This document shows positions 59,035-64,000 of a stretch of DNA of 64,000 bases, in pieces. The notes under the pieces were generated by a model. The model saw only the letters and a program-made list of their open reading frames with translations. It had not been told where the DNA came from and ran no database searches. Position numbers and translations under genes: made by a program. Every line of letters begins with the position of its first letter. The first letter of the stretch is position 1. Origin of the DNA: Citrus sinensis (Eukaryota > Streptophyta > Magnoliopsida > Sapindales > Rutaceae); the NCBI RefSeq assembly GCF_022201045.2, contig NC_068563.1:744001-808000 (forward strand). Reading direction: 5' to 3'.

Positions 59035-61717
59035 TATGATTATGTATCTCACGTCTCTATATGTTGTATTGTATCATTCTCTTGTGTGAATACCAGCAGG
59101 TAGCTTCCAGAAGCGATAAGAGGAGCAAGCCTTCAATTCTTTAATGTACACTGTAACTTTTTACACTGAGGACTGATACTTGCATTTAGCTTCTGTGCCC
59201 TAGAACTTTGAAAGAACTGGAGAAGAGGAGTATAAATTGACAATTATTATAGTTGTTACATTCTGCCCCTTATTTTGGCATCTGCACTTCAACATTCGAG
59301 TTGTAAAGTGTACAACCAATCGTATCAAGTGTTCTTCTTGCTTGCTTGTTTACCGCTTTAGAGGTTATATATGATAACACGGAGGAATTTACAATCATGA
59401 GTTGGTTTCAGACAGCTTTTTATGTGCAGACACGGCCAGTTATCATGAAACGTGTAAGGCTGTGGTCAAAGGTGAACATTTGAACATTTGGTTTTTTTTT
59501 TGTCATTATGTTTTTACTTGCAGCATCAAAGTTTCAAGCCAGAAGAAACTCACCTCGCGTTACATGATTAATACACATCATCTGCGAATGTTTCATACAG
59601 CTCTTGCATTTCTGCAATTTTTTTCTGGTGAGATGAGGTGAGGCCTTGAAGGGTAATGCATTGCAGAATTGTAAATGATAAGAATCTGTTTTCCATTTGA
59701 ATAAACTCTCTCGTTTCTTCATTGTCCAACTTCATGACCAAGGAAGAACATATCAAAGTTGGACCGGTAACTTTCGAAGTCAAGTAATCAAACTTGTTTA
59801 CTTGTTCAAATGGCTAATGCTTGAACAAGCCTAATAAGACCTTCAACCTTATGATTGATGCATGTCTTTGACTTGTCATTTCATTGTTCAACGTAAGGAC
59901 AGAAGCATGAGATGGTAATCTGAAGAGGTCTAACACTAATCAAACATTACGCTGTAATTTGAAAAAAAAAAAAATTGTTTATTTTGCTTTTGTTGGGCTT
60001 AGCAACATTCAAACGGACTAATGTAATTAGCTCCATAGCCAGTTTCTCCAATCAATTGAAGACATTTTGCAAATCGAAGCACCCATATATGGCCATGCAT
60101 ATAGAGTCAATAAATTTTGCTCACTACCCATAGCAGTAGCTCACACATCACTACATCAGTACAATCTTTGAGACAAAAAACTATTTTTTTTTTTCAAAAT
60201 TGAATATTGGAAAAAGAGGAGGTGGGGATTTACGAGGAGGAGGAGTAAAAAAAAAAAAATAAATAAAAAGAGTTCTTTTTCTCAGGCTTTGTCAGGCTGA
60301 GGCATATTCTCAGTAACCCACAGTGCTCTTTTGGTATGTTGCATGTTTTGGTCATTTTTTTTTTAATTATTGAAACTCTCTTTTAAGCCTTTAAAAATGG
60401 CTCAGTTCTCCATGCCATAACAATTTATCAGTGATCAGTCACCACTCACCACTGTGCTTTAAGGTACAAGGACTCAGTTGAAGACAATGATGCACATTAT
60501 AAACACTAGCTAAGGGACCTTCTTGAAAATCCCACAAGGCCACAAACACAAAATTTAGTAGTTATTTTTAATTGTGATGCATTTTGGACAAAGCCTTTGA
60601 TCCATTTCCCTTTTTTTTTTCCCCTCCTTTTCCTGAAAGGTTGATCCATTTCAGTTTAAAATGCATAGTTACAGGGGTGATATGTAAAATGGAAAAAATG
60701 TTAAGTGGATAGAAAAATGAGGAAAATAAAAAAAATGGAAGAGAAAGAGATGATAAACTTTTTTTTTTAATCTTTTTCTACACCTATTATAGTCGCAGAC
60801 TCACAAATCATAGCTCTATTAATAATAATTTAAAATGCGTGTAATTGTGCATATTAAATCATTGTTCTATATAATCAAATATAGATAATTAGAGTGCAGA
60901 GTTTAGTACATTGTCTTCACAATGTTTGATAGAATTTCTTTTATTTTTTTTGTTATAATTTAAGTTTTTGTTATTGGCATTTCGAATTTTTCGATAAAGT
61001 ACCTAGTTTAAAAGGTAAGCAATAAAAAGAAGTTTTAAAATTTATGATTTTTCTACGGTAAGTGAAAATAGAAGTGTTAGACTTAATAATGCTATAATAG
61101 TTGGACGATCATAGTTGTGAACTTGTGAATTATTTGCGGATTTTTCTCTCTTTTTTTTTTTGCTAAACTTTTATATTTCCATAGCATTATATCAAGCTTT
61201 TTATTTATGGTTTTGTTACCCATTCTTACAATTCTTTTTTCTTTGAACCTGTGGAATCCTGAAAAAAAAAATTCTCAAAAAATGCAACAGGGAGCCCAGA
61301 GAGATACACAAAAGTATGTAGATTGGAAAGGATCTCTCATCCACAGTTTGTACAGCTCAAGCAGAAGCAGTTTTCAAAAAATCATAGCAATTCATTGGCA
61401 TAACTGGGTTAGTTCAAAATGAGTGAAACACAAGTACTTCTACTGCTTTGTTTTGTATAAGCAAAAGCAACTAAGCAAAGTACACTCAGCTCAATTTTAG
61501 ATTTCAAGTTGAGTAGAGTAGAATAGATGATTCACTCTACCAACTACTCCTTTCTTTTCTCCTCTCAATATTATGGGGAGAAAGAAAAAGAAAAAGTAAA
61601 AAAAATGATTTGAAAGAGCTTTTGGCACTGGAAAAAGTACTGAACTGTTGTTATCTATTTTACAAAAACAGTATGACATTTCATCAAAGTGGAAGGACAT
61701 ATAAATAAAAGGATCCT

Positions 61718-61813
61718 CTAAGTTACATGCATGTACCTTACAACCCTATCACATGAATAGTATCTATACATTATTCATGTGAGAGAGATGTAAGGTACAT
61801 GCTTGTAACTTAG
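61718..61813. mobile_element. 96-bp hairpin element (MITE-like)
   Basis: CTAAGTTACATGCATGTACCTTAC at 61718-61741 is complementary to 61790-61813 with one mismatch. A second inner stem, CACATGAATA with TATTCATGTG, leaves a small loop. The whole sequence folds into a near-continuous hairpin and has no coding capacity. Confidence 0.65.
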
Positions 61814-62559
61814 CATTACCCTAAACAAAATGGAACATTTATTTGTGGCTTGACTTAGTTGAACTGATAAGAATTCTTATTTGACATGTCATGAAAAATT
61901 CACAAGTTCACAACCATGATCATCATCAAATTAACATGAAAAAATCATCATTTTTTTTTTCATTTTGATCATGACTAATTACTTGCATTAAATATAGGGT
62001 TGGATTTTTCATGGACACTTCTTTGTTAAATGGGACTAGATTTTGTTCATACTATCTGAAGTTCAGACATGTCCAAGGACATATACTAGCTAGCACATAT
62101 CTAACTAAGTATTAATAATTAAAAGAAATAATGCACAAGTTATATATACACACAAAGTAAGTGTTTGGCAATTGTATTGGAAGTAAGATTTCAATCTAAT
62201 TTCTTATTTGGTTCTCTCATATGTTTCAATCTACTTTCTAAGAAAGGTAATAGTATCAGCCAGCTAGAAGGATTAAATAAGTACTCTCTCCAATTCATTG
62301 GCTAACCATGAAAGAACTAGAAATGAATGCAAAATCTAATAATGCCATGGCCAAAATCTCAGTTTTATTGAACCTGAAGGGAGAGGCAAGCAGGCAAGCA
62401 GGCAACATCAACAACATAGATATGGGTAATAGATCATGTGCTCATTGGCAGCAGTTGCAATGACGTTTAATTTTTACTAATAAACCAAGGTTAAGCACCA
62501 CAACTACAATTCCGTTATTACAAGTTTGACAAGCTTGAAACAGGATTAAAACCGTTTTA

Positions 62560-62560
<1 letters not shown>

Positions 62561-62626
<66 letters not shown>
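62561..62626. repeat. (TAA)22 microsatellite
   Basis: Twenty-two uninterrupted TAA units in gene-free DNA. The purity suggests a young, length-variable locus. Confidence 0.97.
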
Positions 62627-62627
<1 letters not shown>

Positions 62628-62808
62628 GAGTAATCATGAATATTTCAAATTTTTATTTATTTTAAATGATGTTTTATTCGTTAAATGGTTAATATTTTTT
62701 TTATAAAATTTAAATAAATAAATTATATTATCTCATCAATCAATAACGGAAACAATTAAGGAATTAAGAGATAAGTTTTCAAAACATGTAGCACTACTCA
62801 GTGCTTAA

Positions 62809-63452
62809 TCTATATATATATAAAGCTGAGACTACAAGAGGTGATGTTGCATCACTATTTCTCATCTTTGTATATTTTTTATTACCTAATAAATAGATAA
62901 ATTTTCTTTCAGATTTGTCTTTTCATCTTCTCATGATTAATTTAATTATTATTAGACAATAACAATTATGTAAAGGTTTTAATGATGCATATTCTTTGTA
63001 ATGAACATCAAATGGGGAGTGTTATGAATATATTAAAATAAATATGGATGTTCATAATATATATCTCTTAGTCTCCCCACTATCTCCAATTAGCAACCTT
63101 TAGCTTCCCTATAACTCTCATTATCTCACAAGGAATTATGATCCATAATTTTTCATTAATTTCATGGAGTGATTATGTAACTATAAAAAGTGAGCTCATC
63201 TTTTTGTTTTGTACACACACAATTGGAATGAATAAATCACTCTATAATATATTCTCTTATTTTATTCTCTATCTTGCGTTGCTTCTTTATTTGTACTGTC
63301 GGCTAATAATTTTTTTTTATTTTTTATAAGGCTGCCTCATCTTAAAAAAATCAATTCATATTTTTTATTAGTTTCATCAAGTGTAAAGTAAGAAAAAAAG
63401 AATAATGTTAATTTTTTTTTAAAACCGCGTAAAGTGTGGTTCTATTTTCTAA
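62809..63452 (+). mobile_element. Third non-autonomous Helitron copy, opposite orientation
   Basis: It begins TCTATATATATATAAAG after host A and ends TTCTATTTTCTAA before host T. The 3' hairpin has decayed (CCGCGT-AAA-GTGTGG) and the last base of CTAG has changed to A. Its body matches the reverse complement of 45604-46260 in order, including ATCAAATGGGGAGTGTTATG and TGTACACACACAATTGG. No helicase coding is present. Confidence 0.75.
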
Positions 63453-63673
63453 TAATAAAATAAATAGAAGGCCACTCTGTATTTGGTGGGCTGTTATTCT
63501 TGCTCTCACATTTGTTAGTTAAGCCTTATTTCATGAATTAAATGCAAAATAATATTAATAATTATTTGATTATAAAAAATTATTCTCTAATTGTAATGTC
63601 AGTAATATCAATAATAAAATTAAAATAAAATAAGCAAAAGAAACGTAACCAAGGATAAAAACAAATCAAAGCA

Positions 63674-63704
<31 letters not shown>

Positions 63705-64000
63705 ATCACAGGTAATATTGCAGTGGTCTGGTCACTGGTCAGGTCTGGTCTGGTCTGGTCACACCATTGTTTTAACAAGTTATTTATTAGAGTGCCTTTG
63801 ACTCCTCTTTTTACTCACAACTCTGTCCATTCCTCGTCTGTCTTTTCCCCCCAAAAAAGGGTAAAAAAAAAATCCCAGTAAATTTACCTGCTCCCTTTTC
63901 TATTTCCTTTTTCTGGATGATAAAATCAAGTTATCATTAAACAATGGTATATCGAGTGGTGACATATTAATATGGTAGAAGTTTATGATCCGCGACTCCA
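63453..64000. other. Gene-free end of window
   Basis: It contains a (TC)13 tract (63674-63699) and a short run of GGTCTG repeats (63723-63762). No coding region is recognised; a promoter of a gene beyond the window is possible. Confidence 0.5.

Larger units (their letters stand above)
59035..62808. other. 3' UTR of PP2C and gene-free region
   Basis: The PP2C 3' UTR probably ends before about 59300. No further gene is recognisable. A hairpin element (61718-61813) and a (TAA)22 array (62561-62626) are listed separately. Several long A or T runs occur. Confidence 0.5.

Overview
The window is nuclear DNA from a flowering plant, most likely a rosid eudicot. The genes contain GT-AG introns, encode plant-typical families (clade D PP2C, UGT, F-box, universal stress protein), and sit in AT-rich intergenic DNA full of small transposons. 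A Citrus/Sapindales-type genome is my impression, but the sequence alone does not prove it.

Layout: (1) 1.4-5.0 kb, + strand: a five-exon DCAF8-type WD40 gene whose last intron holds a possible alternative, extremely acidic terminal exon. (2) 5.3-6.6 kb, - strand: a decayed UDP-glycosyltransferase pseudogene. (3) 9.0-10.7 kb, + strand: an F-box gene. (4) 11.7-17.5 kb, - strand: a 13-exon major-facilitator transporter with one GC-AG intron. (5) 17.5-26.3 kb: repeat-rich DNA with MITEs, a poly(A)-tailed retroelement with a 17-bp target duplication, a small plant-specific gene at 23.4 kb, and a GC-rich island at 24.3-26.0 kb containing a 72-bp-stem hairpin, a 104-bp inverted repeat and a solo LTR. 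(6) 26.3-26.8 kb, + strand: an intronless universal stress protein gene followed by an A18 tract, possibly a retrogene. (7) 28.7-29.3 kb, - strand: an FAD monooxygenase pseudogene. (8) 30.3-37.5 kb, - strand: a 13-exon RBM39/CC1-like splicing factor. (9) 39.1-43.1 kb, - strand: an organellar (probably mitochondrial) IF-3 with a long disordered C-terminal tail. (10) 43.7-55 kb: gene-poor DNA with a Helitron cluster and a hAT element. (11) 56.2-59.0 kb, + strand: a clade D PP2C phosphatase with a very close uORF. (12) 59-64 kb: gene-free, with a hairpin element, a (TAA)22 microsatellite and another Helitron.

The genes are not an operon or cluster: they act in ubiquitin-mediated turnover (DCAF8, F-box), membrane transport, pre-mRNA splicing, organelle translation, stress response and dephosphorylation. 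From memory, several neighbours match Arabidopsis neighbours (CC1-like At2g16940 beside MFS genes At2g16970-90; DCAF8-like At4g38480 near PP2C At4g38520 and monooxygenase At4g38540). If correct, the window is an ancestral block with partners lost or decayed. Exon boundaries were worked out by hand from splice signals and reading frame; each multi-exon model stays open across all junctions.
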